A stretch of 35,516 nucleotides of DNA. It comes from a virus. Location of the stretch: positions 1-35,516 of the IMG/VR virus record IMGVR_UViG_3300017767_000047, one strand, 5' to 3'. Numbering within the stretch: the first letter of the stretch is position 1; the number at the start of each line of letters is the position of its first letter. Below the pieces are notes generated by a model. The model was not told where the DNA came from and searched no databases. It saw nothing but the letters and a program-made list of their open reading frames with translations. The position numbers were made by a program, and so were the translations under genes. Positions 7,101 through 14,899 of the stretch are shown in pieces.

Positions 7101-7696
7101 AAAATAGTACCACCTGAATTTTTTAAATTAAAAGTACCAGTCATTCCTGAAGCTGGTACTACATTCACCGAACCACCATCATTTATCTTAAAATCAGTAT
7201 TACCCGCTGAAGAAATAGTTAATCTATCTGTTGCGTAAGCTCTTAAAGAAAATTGATGCTCTGTTATTGTTCCAATATGGGCACTATTATGATTGTTTGA
7301 ATATTCTGAAGATGCATTTCCAGTTCTTGATAATTTTATATTTGCAGTACCACCATATTTTTCAAGTTGAAGTAAATAACTAGCATTATCAGTTGGAGGA
7401 TTATCACTTGCATCTCTTGTTCCAATATTTACTCTAGTAGCTGCAAGTGTACCTGAAATAGTTTCATCATAAGAAAGACTACCACCTCCTTGAACAACTA
7501 AGTCACCACTTATAGTAACGTCACCAGATATTGTACCACCTACTAGTGATACGTTTAATCTACTGTTTGCAGAATCTAATACAGCGTTTAATGCTTCTTG
7601 AGATGTGTGTGAAAGTGCGGCAACTGAATTGCCTGAAGAATCTAGAAGTACTTTATTTAATACTTCTTTTGTTGTAAACTTGTGTAAGTCAGCCAT
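4196..7696 (-). CDS. Large fibre/adhesin with YadA-like beta-roll repeats
   Basis: The 1166-aa protein is the probable receptor-binding fibre. Residues 1-110 contain a trimer-like N-terminus (NVSLVGGTISGDVTISGDLV). About 110-400 carry modules ending in I-G-I-G-T-S/T-S-P. About 405-1030 are a long array of approximately 14-15-residue repeats of the type N-T-A-I-G-x-x-A-L/G...T-T-G-x-N-N-V, the left-handed beta-roll signature of YadA-head trimeric adhesins. A non-repeat insert (about 510-587, around GTHIQPGSYIASITDPTHF) interrupts the array. About 1055-1166 form a C-terminal beta domain with ITLPAVQIGAVFIIVN and GDGWLIDSISGTW. No S74 chaperone domain is seen. The gene is unusually poor in the ACGT tetranucleotide, which suggests exchange. 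Confidence 0.88.
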   Translation of the reverse strand: MADLHKFTTKEVLNKVLLDSSGNSVAALSHTSQEALNAVLDSANSRLNVSLVGGTISGDVTISGDLVVQGGGSLSYDETISGTLAATRVNIGTRDASDNPPTDNASYLLQLEKYGGTANIKLSRTGNASSEYSNNHNSAHIGTITEHQFSLRAYATDRLTISSAGNTDFKINDGGSVNVVPASGMTGTFNLKNSGGTILLGLHTALSTLSGFSNKSAIYASTALQIFGQGDNPLALGTNATNRLHITGDGKIGIGTSSPNALLSLGVDLTSTSTPSLIISDNAAYRGEFGYSEAASTQMWFNNSYDNADSVMQFRMAGSAKMTLKGDGHFGIGTTSPRNVAGNATLDVKNIYIGVNGALHGSINSDDRVYINFDADGSTDSSFIVAQGATGTGGTKRFIVDGNSRISLSNNDSGTDNTIFGAAAGSNITGDRNTFLGDLSGHTTTSGDDNTFIGSASGQGNTNLGSDNTFVGSTAGYQISSSESNTGIGKSSLSSNTVGGYNTAVGVNTLAGTSFSDSTCDWNAGGSADATVAHDANANIVVGLGVTGTHIQPGSYIASITDPTHFELNQVTSAGSAQVNQTLTFFSRPVGSVAVGVDALKSITTGASNTVLGTYAGDALTTGSTNVAIGYNALGAEITATSTVAIGRDAARMQIASGSTYSTYVGDSAGYHNVGGKNNTYLGAQAGVGAPSTNNDGNVAVGAFSMNAVTSGQLNVAVGKHSLDSITSGQNNVVLGANAGYEITTDYNVVAIGKDAYKANDTTNGHDGTATDGSGNTAIGYKSMTGLNDVNAFRNTMVGYETMVDCGSANASDNTALGFRALKSINNNSSDRNTAIGSSSLFALTTGNQNVAMGTSTGATMTTSSNNVLIGHNSGTAISAGQTTTDGTVAIGSLALTALTSGAGNVAIGYQAGLRHTTGSACVYIGHNVADHCIDGNRNVAIGEASLSGNADDDNVAVGYGALGVCTGADNVAIGTSAGNVIQAGNTNTMIGYDADASAHGAVNQIVIGASTTGLADNSAVIGNSAVTDVYMGSDSGAVVHSGALVNDLTPTNQNSVTLTYNAMSVQSGKYVTVSADAQTITLPAVQIGAVFIIVNKAADGGALLTISPDANDKFLTNIAGSVGTDGKDIINTKATQNQGDFVKLVGLNGDGWLIDSISGTWVDQA

Positions 7697-7803
7697 TATT
7701 GACTCCTACGTATTCCACCACCACCGCTTATAGCATTATATAAAATATCTTATATAATTTAATACGTACGTATTATATATATCAAGATAGTATATTATAT
7801 ATA
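7697..7803 (-). promoter_or_regulatory. AT-rich spacer with 14-bp ACGTACGT palindrome before the fibre gene
   Basis: This 107-nt spacer separates the fibre gene from the neck genes inside an otherwise tightly packed operon. It contains the perfect palindrome AATACGTACGTATT at 7761-7774, flanked by TATATATAT tracts. The same TTAATACGTA core next to TATATA runs recurs in the divergent control region (about 17667) and before the gene at 25129. A promoter or operator controlling the fibre cluster is inferred. Confidence 0.45.
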
Positions 7804-8229
7804 TTATTGAAAGTTTGCAGGTAAAATAGAACGAAGACCACCAGTTTTTTCACGTCTTCTATCACCAAATCTACGTACAGTTTCTAAAAATTTACTTCTA
7901 TGCATTTGTGATAGTTGCATTGATACAGCAGCTCCTTCTCCCATTTGCGTACCAGTTCTATCCATATATAAACACATTTTTACGTAATCAACTATTGCTA
8001 AATGAAAAGAATTATCTATATCTGGCGTATCTGTTATAGCTGTTACTTTTTTAGGGTCTGCCCAATAATGAAGAACTAATCCATTAGCAACTGCGTGGTC
8101 TAAAGGTTGCCACATTTTTCTATCTGTACGTGATTCTCCACTAGATGAATAAGAAGATGCAACTCCTATTGCATCTCCTTTTAAAAAGTATACTACTCTA
8201 TCTTCTGGAAAATTTATATTACTAGCCAT
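7804..8229 (-). CDS. Probable neck/adaptor-region virion protein
   Basis: The 141-aa product starts MASNINFPEDRVVYFLKGD and ends in a basic stretch, RRFGDRRREKTGGLRSILP. It has no membrane segment. It lies between two adaptor-type genes and the fibre, overlapping the upstream stop by 1 nt (TAATG at 8229). Location and size suit a head-tail connection or tail component, but no named family is recognised. Confidence 0.7.
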   Translation of the reverse strand: MASNINFPEDRVVYFLKGDAIGVASSYSSSGESRTDRKMWQPLDHAVANGLVLHYWADPKKVTAITDTPDIDNSFHLAIVDYVKMCLYMDRTGTQMGEGAAVSMQLSQMHRSKFLETVRRFGDRRREKTGGLRSILPANFQ

Positions 8230-8579
8230 TAATCTGGTTCTTCTATTGCTGGTTCTGGTTCTATCTCAAATACTAAAACTTCTCCATTTAAAAGTCTTGG
8301 TATCTTTATATAATCACCATTACTATCCATAAAATCTACTCTATAAATCTTATTAAGTTCAAGTGCATTACCACTAGAATCATTTGCACTATCTGACAAA
8401 TCATAATACGTTTGACCTGCTACTATATTAATTTTAGCAGACATACTTTTAGTTGAGTATAAACCGCATTCAACTAATGCATCATTTATTAATGACATAA
8501 TGTAAGCTTCTGGTGCATCTGGAAATACCTGACGTACTCTGCTAATTATTTGTTTTACTGTTAATGAATGTACTGCCAT
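8229..8579 (-). CDS. Probable head-tail adaptor-like protein
   Basis: The 116-aa product begins with a helical SLTVKQIISRVRQVFPDAP and INDALVECG, followed by a beta segment INIVAGQTYYDL and LNKIYRVDFMD, and an acidic tail EIEPEPAIEEPD. This order (helix pair, then a Q-x-Y-Y-D-L strand) is usual for phage adaptor/connector-like virion proteins. A strong GCGAGG Shine-Dalgarno precedes its ATG, within the end of the upstream gene. Assignment is by pattern and position. Confidence 0.7.
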   Translation of the reverse strand: MAVHSLTVKQIISRVRQVFPDAPEAYIMSLINDALVECGLYSTKSMSAKINIVAGQTYYDLSDSANDSSGNALELNKIYRVDFMDSNGDYIKIPRLLNGEVLVFEIEPEPAIEEPD

Positions 8580-8581
8580 AA

Positions 8582-9832
8582 TTACCTCGCTAAGTAAGCC
8601 AATCCTTTATCATAATCAGCTTGTAGTTTTACTTGTTGTTGTGCATATATATTATAATTACGTTGATTATTTTCAAGATTTTGAGAATAGGTTTGCACTT
8701 CAGTAGTTACTTGAGAACTATATTTATTTAATTCTGCTAAAAATTTAGATACTAAATCATCATTATTTTGTATAGCTGCTTGTAAAGTTTGAGATTTATT
8801 TTGTAAATCTAAAGCTTGGTCTTGAGCTTTGTTAAATTTATCTACATCAGTAGTCTGAGCTGCTTCTTGTTGCGCATCAGCTGCATCAAGTTGAGCTTGT
8901 GTTAATTCAACTTGTAAATCTGTATTGTGCTTTGCTAGTTCCGCTTGAACATTAGCTTGATACTTTGAATTTTCTTTATTGAACTCGTTTAATTCATTTT
9001 GAATATCTGTTCTATATGAATCAAGTAATTGATTTTGTTTTTGTAATTCTACAGATGCTAATTCAACATCTTCATTAGTACCAAGCATTGTATCAAAATT
9101 ATTACCACTTCCAAAATTAACAGTAGTAGCAGGTTTACTATACGTAGGAACATCGCCACTAATGTCAGCTTTTGAAACGGTAGAAACAGTAATTGCACCT
9201 ACAGAACTAGAACTTGCATCTGAATTACTAGCATCACTATACGATATAGTTGCTAGACTAGGCGCACTTGGTGCAGATGCAGATATAGTTAAATCTGATT
9301 TTATTATACTACTTATTTTATTTTGTAGAGATTTAATAGACGCATATAGCGGTACTAAGTATTCTGCGTCATCAGGAAATTTTGCAATAACAGAATCTCC
9401 AAAAGCTACTGTTGGGTATGTTAATGTTTCTATGATTGCAACGTTAGAACCTGTAGGTGTTGGTATAATTTTTAATATATTGTTTTCTATATAATAAACA
9501 GGGTCAGTAACTGAAGCTGCTATCATATCACTAGCATCTAAAGCTCTACCACTTAAGGCTGGAGATATTCTTCTACAAGGTTGATTTATTGTTCCGTCGC
9601 CCCTGATTACACTAAATACTTCTGAGCCTAGTAATATTAATTCAACCAGTCCAGCACCACCATTTAAAGTATTAGAAGTAGTAAACATTTCTTGTTTGTT
9701 TCTAGGTAATACATTTAATACTTCTTTAGCACCATCAGTTAAAAACTGAGATACTTCATTTTGCGTAGGCGCACTACTGCCATCTATTGAAAGACCTGTA
9801 AGTCCTTCTACTTGTACTTCAAATGTTGCCAT
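8582..9832 (-). CDS. Adaptor/neck virion protein with long Gln-rich coiled coil
   Basis: The 416-aa protein is bipartite. Residues 1-180 are adaptor-like: V-S-Q-F-L-T-D-G-A-K-E-V-L near the start, D-P-V-Y-Y-I-E-N in the middle, and FPDDAEYLVPLYASIKSLQN at about 150-170, a segment that recurs in marine phage neck proteins. Residues about 260-416 are a coiled coil rich in Gln, Asn, Asp and Ala with almost no hydrophobic core variation. The coiled coil may reach along the tail or into the capsid. Its ATG overlaps the stop of the 29-aa Lys-rich gene. Confidence 0.78.
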   Translation of the reverse strand: MATFEVQVEGLTGLSIDGSSAPTQNEVSQFLTDGAKEVLNVLPRNKQEMFTTSNTLNGGAGLVELILLGSEVFSVIRGDGTINQPCRRISPALSGRALDASDMIAASVTDPVYYIENNILKIIPTPTGSNVAIIETLTYPTVAFGDSVIAKFPDDAEYLVPLYASIKSLQNKISSIIKSDLTISASAPSAPSLATISYSDASNSDASSSSVGAITVSTVSKADISGDVPTYSKPATTVNFGSGNNFDTMLGTNEDVELASVELQKQNQLLDSYRTDIQNELNEFNKENSKYQANVQAELAKHNTDLQVELTQAQLDAADAQQEAAQTTDVDKFNKAQDQALDLQNKSQTLQAAIQNNDDLVSKFLAELNKYSSQVTTEVQTYSQNLENNQRNYNIYAQQQVKLQADYDKGLAYLAR

Positions 9833-9921
9833 TAATATCCGTACTTCTTCTTAGTTATTTTCTTTTTAATTGCTTTTTTTCTTTTAGCTGGTTTTGCTTT
9901 TTTCTTTTTCTTATACATCAT
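9832..9921 (-). CDS. Lysine-rich mini protein (29 aa)
   Basis: A 29-aa frame begins with ATG ATG (9921, alternative 9918) overlapping the end of the zinc-ribbon gene, and stops at 9832 in a TAATG junction with the next gene. About half of the residues are Lys or Arg (MMYKKKKKAKPAKRKK, then AIKKKITKKKYGY). Its exact fit between two genes supports it as real. It resembles a histone-tail-like peptide; a role in DNA condensation or capsid packing is a guess. Confidence 0.6.
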   Translation of the reverse strand: MMYKKKKKAKPAKRKKAIKKKITKKKYGY

Positions 9922-10147
9922 ACTTTATATTTCCCCATTTTTGTTTTTGCATTCTTTTTACAGAAGTATCCATATCCTCTGTTCTAAAATCTATTTGGTC
10001 TTTACGTATTGCAGTAGCAAAAGCGTTACCTTCTCTAATTACAAATTGCGTAGAGTATAAAGGTTCTGAAGCTTTTTCTCCACAACTACGACAATAGAAC
10101 CATCCTTCTTTGTTTGGTTCACCACAATTTATACATTTTTTTTCCAT
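9911..10147 (-). CDS. Zinc-ribbon protein in the capsid operon
   Basis: The 78-aa product carries two Cys pairs, K-K-C-I-N-C-G-E at residues 4-7 and Y-C-R-S-C-G-E at about 19-22, the four-Cys spacing of a zinc-ribbon domain. The rest is a short beta-helical tail (STQFVIREGNAF, RTEDMDTSVKRMQKQKW) without known motifs. It lies between the decoration and adaptor genes. Zinc ribbons occur in some marine phage structural operons without assigned function. Virion association or transcript control are both possible. Confidence 0.72.
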   Translation of the reverse strand: MEKKCINCGEPNKEGWFYCRSCGEKASEPLYSTQFVIREGNAFATAIRKDQIDFRTEDMDTSVKRMQKQKWGNIKYDV

Positions 10148-10168
10148 ACTATTCCTTAGTTTAGTTTT

Positions 10169-10195
10169 GGGGAGAAACTTTTATTGAATCTCCCC
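10169..10195. other. Hairpin in the spacer after the decoration gene
   Basis: The arms GGGGAGA (10169-10175) and TCTCCCC (10189-10195) are perfectly complementary with a 13-nt AT loop, in an otherwise AT-rich spacer. In the leftward transcript the stem is followed by AAAAC rather than a U run, so it is not a canonical intrinsic terminator. It may stabilise the 3' end of abundant capsid mRNA or attenuate transcription. Confidence 0.45.
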
Positions 10196-10234
10196 ACAGT
10201 ACTATTAAACTGTTATCCTTATGTATTCGGATTA

Positions 10235-10720
10235 TTAAGCACTTGCTGATTCAACTAATACAACAGTACCGATTGCAACTGGAACATATCCGCTTAAATG
10301 CCAATTTGTTCCATCGCAAATTAATGTTATTCTCAAACCTTCAATAGCCTGAGAAACAGAACCATCTACGGTTATTTTTGAAAGACCATCAAAATCATCT
10401 ACTGTACTATTAGCACCACCAGCAACAATATAACCATAAATATCAGTTCCATTTGCTCCAGTTGAAATACTGAAATCTGCATCATCATCTGAATTAACAG
10501 TAAAGCAGAAATCATAACTACAACCAGCAATATCGTCTGATACAGTTGGTAAAGTTAAAGCTACATTGTTATCTACAGCGGACATATCAACTGCAAAAAG
10601 AGTTCCAGACTCAGAAGCTAACAGCGTTCTTGAAACAGCTGCTTCGTTACTAATTTTGGAAAAAGCCTTTTCACTAGTTTGAAATGCACCACTTGCACTA
10701 TTTGCTTTATCACTTCTCAT
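10235..10720 (-). CDS. Probable capsid decoration/head-fibre protein
   Basis: The 161-aa product has a helical N-terminus, then a beta domain: LFAVDMSAVDNNVALTLP, an acidic SDDDADFSIS, LSKITVDGS and LRITLICDGTNWHLSGY. The order N-V-A-L-T-L-P...G...I...D-G-T-N-W is the same type of beta domain that ends the large fibre. Immediately following the major capsid gene (ends 10722) is the usual place for a decoration protein. I found no ACGT tetranucleotide in this gene, unlike most of the window. Confidence 0.68.
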   Translation of the reverse strand: MRSDKANSASGAFQTSEKAFSKISNEAAVSRTLLASESGTLFAVDMSAVDNNVALTLPTVSDDIAGCSYDFCFTVNSDDDADFSISTGANGTDIYGYIVAGGANSTVDDFDGLSKITVDGSVSQAIEGLRITLICDGTNWHLSGYVPVAIGTVVLVESASA

Positions 10721-10721
10721 C

Positions 10722-12104
10722 TTATACTCCTTCTAGGTCGTACAATGCGTGAGACTCAGGAAGACAAACTTCAAGACCTGCTTCGGTAAGAATCATATCT
10801 TTTCTTAAGTCTTCGTCTTTTGACTGTACGTCTGTTACGATTTGAGTATCTCTGTTATAACCATTTCCAATAAGAGGTCTGTACATTAAGTACTTCATAT
10901 CAGCCATAAGCATATAACTTGCGCTGATACCTCTGAATAGAGGCTCTTTAACTAGATTAAGGCTACCGTGAACAGTATCAATCATCATTACTTTATGTCC
11001 AAAAGAACCAGTACGAGACTCAAGTCCGTAAGGGAAACCTCCAGAGTTATGACCGATTGATTCATCAAGGAATTTACCATCACCTAGTTTGTTGAAAAAT
11101 GAAATAACAGGTAGTGAACAAAGTACTAACTTATCACCTGAACTACCACGAGCAGGGTCAAAAATGACCTCAAGGTCACTTAATAGTCTGTCATAAGTAA
11201 GTTCACTATCAGCTACCCTTCTATAATAAGGTTTACCTGAAGAGTATGAAAAGTTATCAGTAGCTTCGTGTAATGGGTCTACATTTTTTAAAATGTGACC
11301 TATAATACCTTCTGAGTATTGGATTCCACCAACACGTGCTTTCTGTCCAAAGAGCATTGCTCTTTCAATATCTACTTTATGCTCACGTAGTTTTTCTGAC
11401 CAAATACGATTCCATTCGTATTCGTAACCTCTGAATCGAGTTGCTAATGCAGTTCCAGTCATCTCAGCAGCTGTTTTAAAGATTTGAGTATATCCATAAT
11501 TATCTTCAATTTCTGTTGAGAAAACATCAGGCGCACCAGAACCTTCTTCAAAAGAAGTACCAATTACTTGACAAGGGTCATCATCAGCTATTGTTCCAGC
11601 TCCAGCGGGACCTGTATTAGAAATAGAAACAACTTGTCCTGTAAAAGAACTAGATGTTCCTGCATCAACAACTCCTGATGCAACTCTAACAATAACATTA
11701 GCTAAACCAGTACTAGCATCAGCAGTTTGAACTGCAAACACCATACCTTTTTGTAGCCAGTCAATAGAAGCTGGAGACGAAGCACCATCATCTACTGAAA
11801 AACTATAAGAAGAACCAGCAGCTACAGCACCGGGTGCATTAGCTAATTGGAAACTTCTATTAGTCCAGTTAATTGGGTTTCTATTTTCGAGGTAACGAAA
11901 TACTGAATCGTCCGTAGGTACTTTATTAACCTGACTAAGATATACAAAGAACGGTGACTCCTCTGGAGCTAGTTCGTGTACTCTGTCGCCAAAGTTATAA
12001 ATCCGCCTACGGTCAGGGGCTACCCCTGTGCCAGAATCACTAGCTGTAGTCGAGGCTGTAATGTCAGATGCTTTTAAACCACCTGAGTTATATGATATAG
12101 CCAT
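10722..12104 (-). CDS. Major capsid protein, SU10-like
   Basis: The 460-aa product matches the SU10-type major capsid family (HK97 fold). The N-terminal region reads RRIYNFGDRVHELAPEESP followed by F-F-V-Y-L-S, and R-Y-L-E-N-R-N-P-I-N-W. A beta insertion lies at about 95-200. The core has AAEMTGTALATRFRGYEYEW and H-K-V-D-I-E-R-A-M-L-F-G. The C-terminus has LTEAGLEVCLPESHALYDL. No N-terminal delta domain is seen; a separate scaffold gene lies upstream. Length is somewhat above the family average because of the insertion. It is the most abundant virion protein by inference. Confidence 0.88.
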   Translation of the reverse strand: MAISYNSGGLKASDITASTTASDSGTGVAPDRRRIYNFGDRVHELAPEESPFFVYLSQVNKVPTDDSVFRYLENRNPINWTNRSFQLANAPGAVAAGSSYSFSVDDGASSPASIDWLQKGMVFAVQTADASTGLANVIVRVASGVVDAGTSSSFTGQVVSISNTGPAGAGTIADDDPCQVIGTSFEEGSGAPDVFSTEIEDNYGYTQIFKTAAEMTGTALATRFRGYEYEWNRIWSEKLREHKVDIERAMLFGQKARVGGIQYSEGIIGHILKNVDPLHEATDNFSYSSGKPYYRRVADSELTYDRLLSDLEVIFDPARGSSGDKLVLCSLPVISFFNKLGDGKFLDESIGHNSGGFPYGLESRTGSFGHKVMMIDTVHGSLNLVKEPLFRGISASYMLMADMKYLMYRPLIGNGYNRDTQIVTDVQSKDEDLRKDMILTEAGLEVCLPESHALYDLEGV

Positions 12105-12130
12105 AATATTCTCCTATGCTATGTTTTGTG

Positions 12131-12829
12131 TTAAGGCAATCTTCCAGCTTTAGATGCTCCCATAAGAGTGTCCCAAGCTTTCGATTCGTTCGACTTACGT
12201 ACTGGAACTTGATTGCTCTGAGTTCCTGCTGTACGTGGAGTCGCTTGTTTCGTTTGTGGAACTTGTACGGTTTGTTGAGACATAGACTTTCCTGTTTGCT
12301 CACGCCAAAGATTAACTAACGAACCTACAGGTACGTTAGATTTTGGTTGTGATACAAAATCCAGAAACTCATTTATGTCACTATCATTCATATTATGATT
12401 ATTACGTAGTTCGTTCCGTGTGTTATTCATAGTCATTTCAGATTGAATACGTCCGATTTCTTTATCTACTACACTATGTATAGTTTGTTGTTCTTTCTGT
12501 ACTCTCATCTGATATGACGGTGAATCCGGTTTGTAGTATGCATCCCAAGGGTTAAACTCGTCCTCGGACATTTGCACCTGCTGTGGTTGCTCTGCCTGTT
12601 TTTGATTTTCCTGTTGTATACTGAGGTACTCTGTAATGGACGATTGCAATTTTGCATTATCTGCACTTGCTTTGTCATACATTGACTGCCATTTTTTTAC
12701 CTCATCCTCAAGTGGATTAGACTCAACTTGTTGTTCTTCTACAGGTTGCTCACCATCTATGTTTGCGGATGTTTCCTGTTCTTGTTCGATTTGCTGTTCT
12801 ACGACAGCATCTGCATTAGCTTCAGCCAT
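12131..12829 (-). CDS. Capsid scaffolding protein
   Basis: The 232-aa product has a very acidic Gln/Glu-rich N-terminus (EQQIEQEQETSANIDGEQP), a coiled-coil middle (about 45-75) and a basic, more ordered C-terminus (KSNESKAWDTLMGASKAGRL). It lies between portal and major capsid, the canonical position for scaffold. Basic C-terminal segments of scaffolds bind the coat protein. No protease motif is visible here, so whether scaffold is cleaved or recycled is open. Confidence 0.8.
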   Translation of the reverse strand: MAEANADAVVEQQIEQEQETSANIDGEQPVEEQQVESNPLEDEVKKWQSMYDKASADNAKLQSSITEYLSIQQENQKQAEQPQQVQMSEDEFNPWDAYYKPDSPSYQMRVQKEQQTIHSVVDKEIGRIQSEMTMNNTRNELRNNHNMNDSDINEFLDFVSQPKSNVPVGSLVNLWREQTGKSMSQQTVQVPQTKQATPRTAGTQSNQVPVRKSNESKAWDTLMGASKAGRLP

Positions 12830-12844
12830 ATTAATTTCCTTTCT

Positions 12845-14899
12845 TTAAGATGTCTCGTCATCATCTGGAACTGGACTACCCATACTACCGAGCATAGCAT
12901 CTTGCTGACGTGCGATAGCATTTTGTAATCTTTCCGATTCGAGCCTCACCTTGGTTGTTAGTTCATTGGCATTTATTCTCTTATCAGCTCTAGCGTCTGC
13001 TGCTACATTACCGAGTTTAGATTTAAATTTCTGAACCTCTACTCGTTTTCTGTCTGCAACAGACTCCCTTCGGGCGGTTTGCAAGTCTCCTTGCAATTCT
13101 TTTAATTGTTGTTGTAATTGAGCATTTATTGCTTGTAATTGTTCTATTTCGCCTGTTCTTTGCATTATACCTTCTTTGTCAAATATTTCTGGATTCTTTT
13201 TAAGAACCTCAAGTTTATCAACTATACCCATTTGGTATGCCTCTAAATATACATTAAGTTCTGCATATTTAGAAGTAGGTAACGTAGAACCGGGAACAAT
13301 ACGTATATCGTGTTGCTCAATATTATTTTTATCTTTTTGTATATCGATGATTGTTTGCGTCATATCATCATACATATTTACTGTTACTTCTGTTAAATCA
13401 TTGTTTGGTTGTGCTGTTCTAAAATATTTTTTATACGTATACTGTTGTTTAGACATTGCGTAAATAACACGACCTAATTTTATAATACTATGTTCTACAT
13501 CACGCAACTTTGACTTACTACGTTCAGAACCTAACGCAATCATTTGTTGCGTACCTTTAAATGTTTCAGGTGCTTTATCTGCCATACCGTGCATAATCTC
13601 TGGTATACCAAATATAAAATCTATATAGAACTCACATTGTTGTATTAATCTATAAAACTCTCCTGCTAGTGGAGTAGGAGATGGATAATGTGGTTCTCCT
13701 TGTGAACTATCTACTTCTATAACTGCATTAGGGTTAGCCCAATCACGCTCTAATTGGTCTAGTCCGTTTACTGCACTACCTACAGGTACAAGTAATTTTA
13801 ATCCTGCTGATGCTTGAGCGTGTGATAATGCAAGTGACCATAGTTTATTTAACAATCTTTGCATTGGTAATGCCCTAGATACGTCAGACCTTGGGTAAGG
13901 TGTTTCAGTCCAGTTATTAGGAAAAGCTACAATAGGGTAATCTTTTAAGTTTAATGTGTATTCATCTAATACTATTTCACCACAAGTAACCATTACAGCT
14001 ACTCTTGTTTGTATAAAAGCCTCATATGATAAAAGATTTCTTTCAAAATCACTAGCACGTTCGTCTGAAATAATTAAGAACTCTTCTTCGTTAAGAATAG
14101 ACTCTGCACCTGTTTGATTGTCTATAAGTCTATAAAACGTAACTTTTTTCTTATAAAATCTTTCTAAGACCTGATATTTATTCTCACGATAGTAATCATA
14201 GTCTTTTGTTTCTGATGGTGTATATACATCTCTTGATAGTTTATTTTGAGTATTTGGAAAGTCTTCATCAGAGTATGTAGATATATCATTTAAGATACTA
14301 TCTAGCTCTTCTCCAGTTTCTTTATCTATTGTTGCACCTAATTCAGGGTAGAGGTTTACAAGTTGTTCACCTGTTAAAATAGTAGACAAGATGATTCCAT
14401 CGGCATCGCCAAACCATCTGTCTCTTGATGAAGGAGGAACGTAAACCCTAAAAGGATTGATGTGAACAAATCTTACATCACCTCTACCCATATCAGCTTC
14501 GGCATCAACATATACGTATAAATATCCAATGCCAACGGTTGAAAAATCGTGTATAGCTTGTTTTACTTGAGAGTCTCCATCTGAGCCTTCCCATATAGCT
14601 CCAAGCATTGTTTGCCAAACTTTTGCCATCTTTGCATCGCTATCCTCACGTGGCATAGCAGTAAAGACTGGCGGTCTAGCAGTCATAAATGATTTTAGTT
14701 TTTCTACAGCAGGAGATATTCTATCCATAGGAATATCTGCCTGATTACGTGATTGTAGTTCATCAGACTCATCAGAAGTAAAGTGATTACCTAAGTAAAA
14801 GTCTAAATCCTTACGTGCTTGAGAATCCCAAGAGTCTCTAGCATCTCGCCATCTTTTAAATAATTCTTCGTTATATAATGCTTTTGGGTCGTATTCCAT
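12845..14899 (-). CDS. Portal protein, P22/SU10-like
   Basis: The 684-aa product is the portal. It begins with a helical RWRDARDSWDSQARKDLDFY, then P-M-D-R-I-S-P-A-V-E-K-L-K-S-F-M with R-P-P-V-F at about 60-77, and later INPFRVYVPPSSRDRWFGDA. A clip/stem-type helical region lies near 430-470 (FGIPEIMHGMADKAPETFKG). The C-terminal 120 residues form a long coiled coil (QAINAQLQQQLKELQGDLQ), consistent with a barrel. Size matches large P22-like portals. Its ATG overlaps the terminase stop (TAATG at 14899). Confidence 0.88.
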   Translation of the reverse strand: MEYDPKALYNEELFKRWRDARDSWDSQARKDLDFYLGNHFTSDESDELQSRNQADIPMDRISPAVEKLKSFMTARPPVFTAMPREDSDAKMAKVWQTMLGAIWEGSDGDSQVKQAIHDFSTVGIGYLYVYVDAEADMGRGDVRFVHINPFRVYVPPSSRDRWFGDADGIILSTILTGEQLVNLYPELGATIDKETGEELDSILNDISTYSDEDFPNTQNKLSRDVYTPSETKDYDYYRENKYQVLERFYKKKVTFYRLIDNQTGAESILNEEEFLIISDERASDFERNLLSYEAFIQTRVAVMVTCGEIVLDEYTLNLKDYPIVAFPNNWTETPYPRSDVSRALPMQRLLNKLWSLALSHAQASAGLKLLVPVGSAVNGLDQLERDWANPNAVIEVDSSQGEPHYPSPTPLAGEFYRLIQQCEFYIDFIFGIPEIMHGMADKAPETFKGTQQMIALGSERSKSKLRDVEHSIIKLGRVIYAMSKQQYTYKKYFRTAQPNNDLTEVTVNMYDDMTQTIIDIQKDKNNIEQHDIRIVPGSTLPTSKYAELNVYLEAYQMGIVDKLEVLKKNPEIFDKEGIMQRTGEIEQLQAINAQLQQQLKELQGDLQTARRESVADRKRVEVQKFKSKLGNVAADARADKRINANELTTKVRLESERLQNAIARQQDAMLGSMGSPVPDDDETS

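Noticed and set aside
10169-10195. Hairpin as a canonical intrinsic terminator
   Set aside because: No U tract follows the stem on either strand, so it is listed only as a hairpin.
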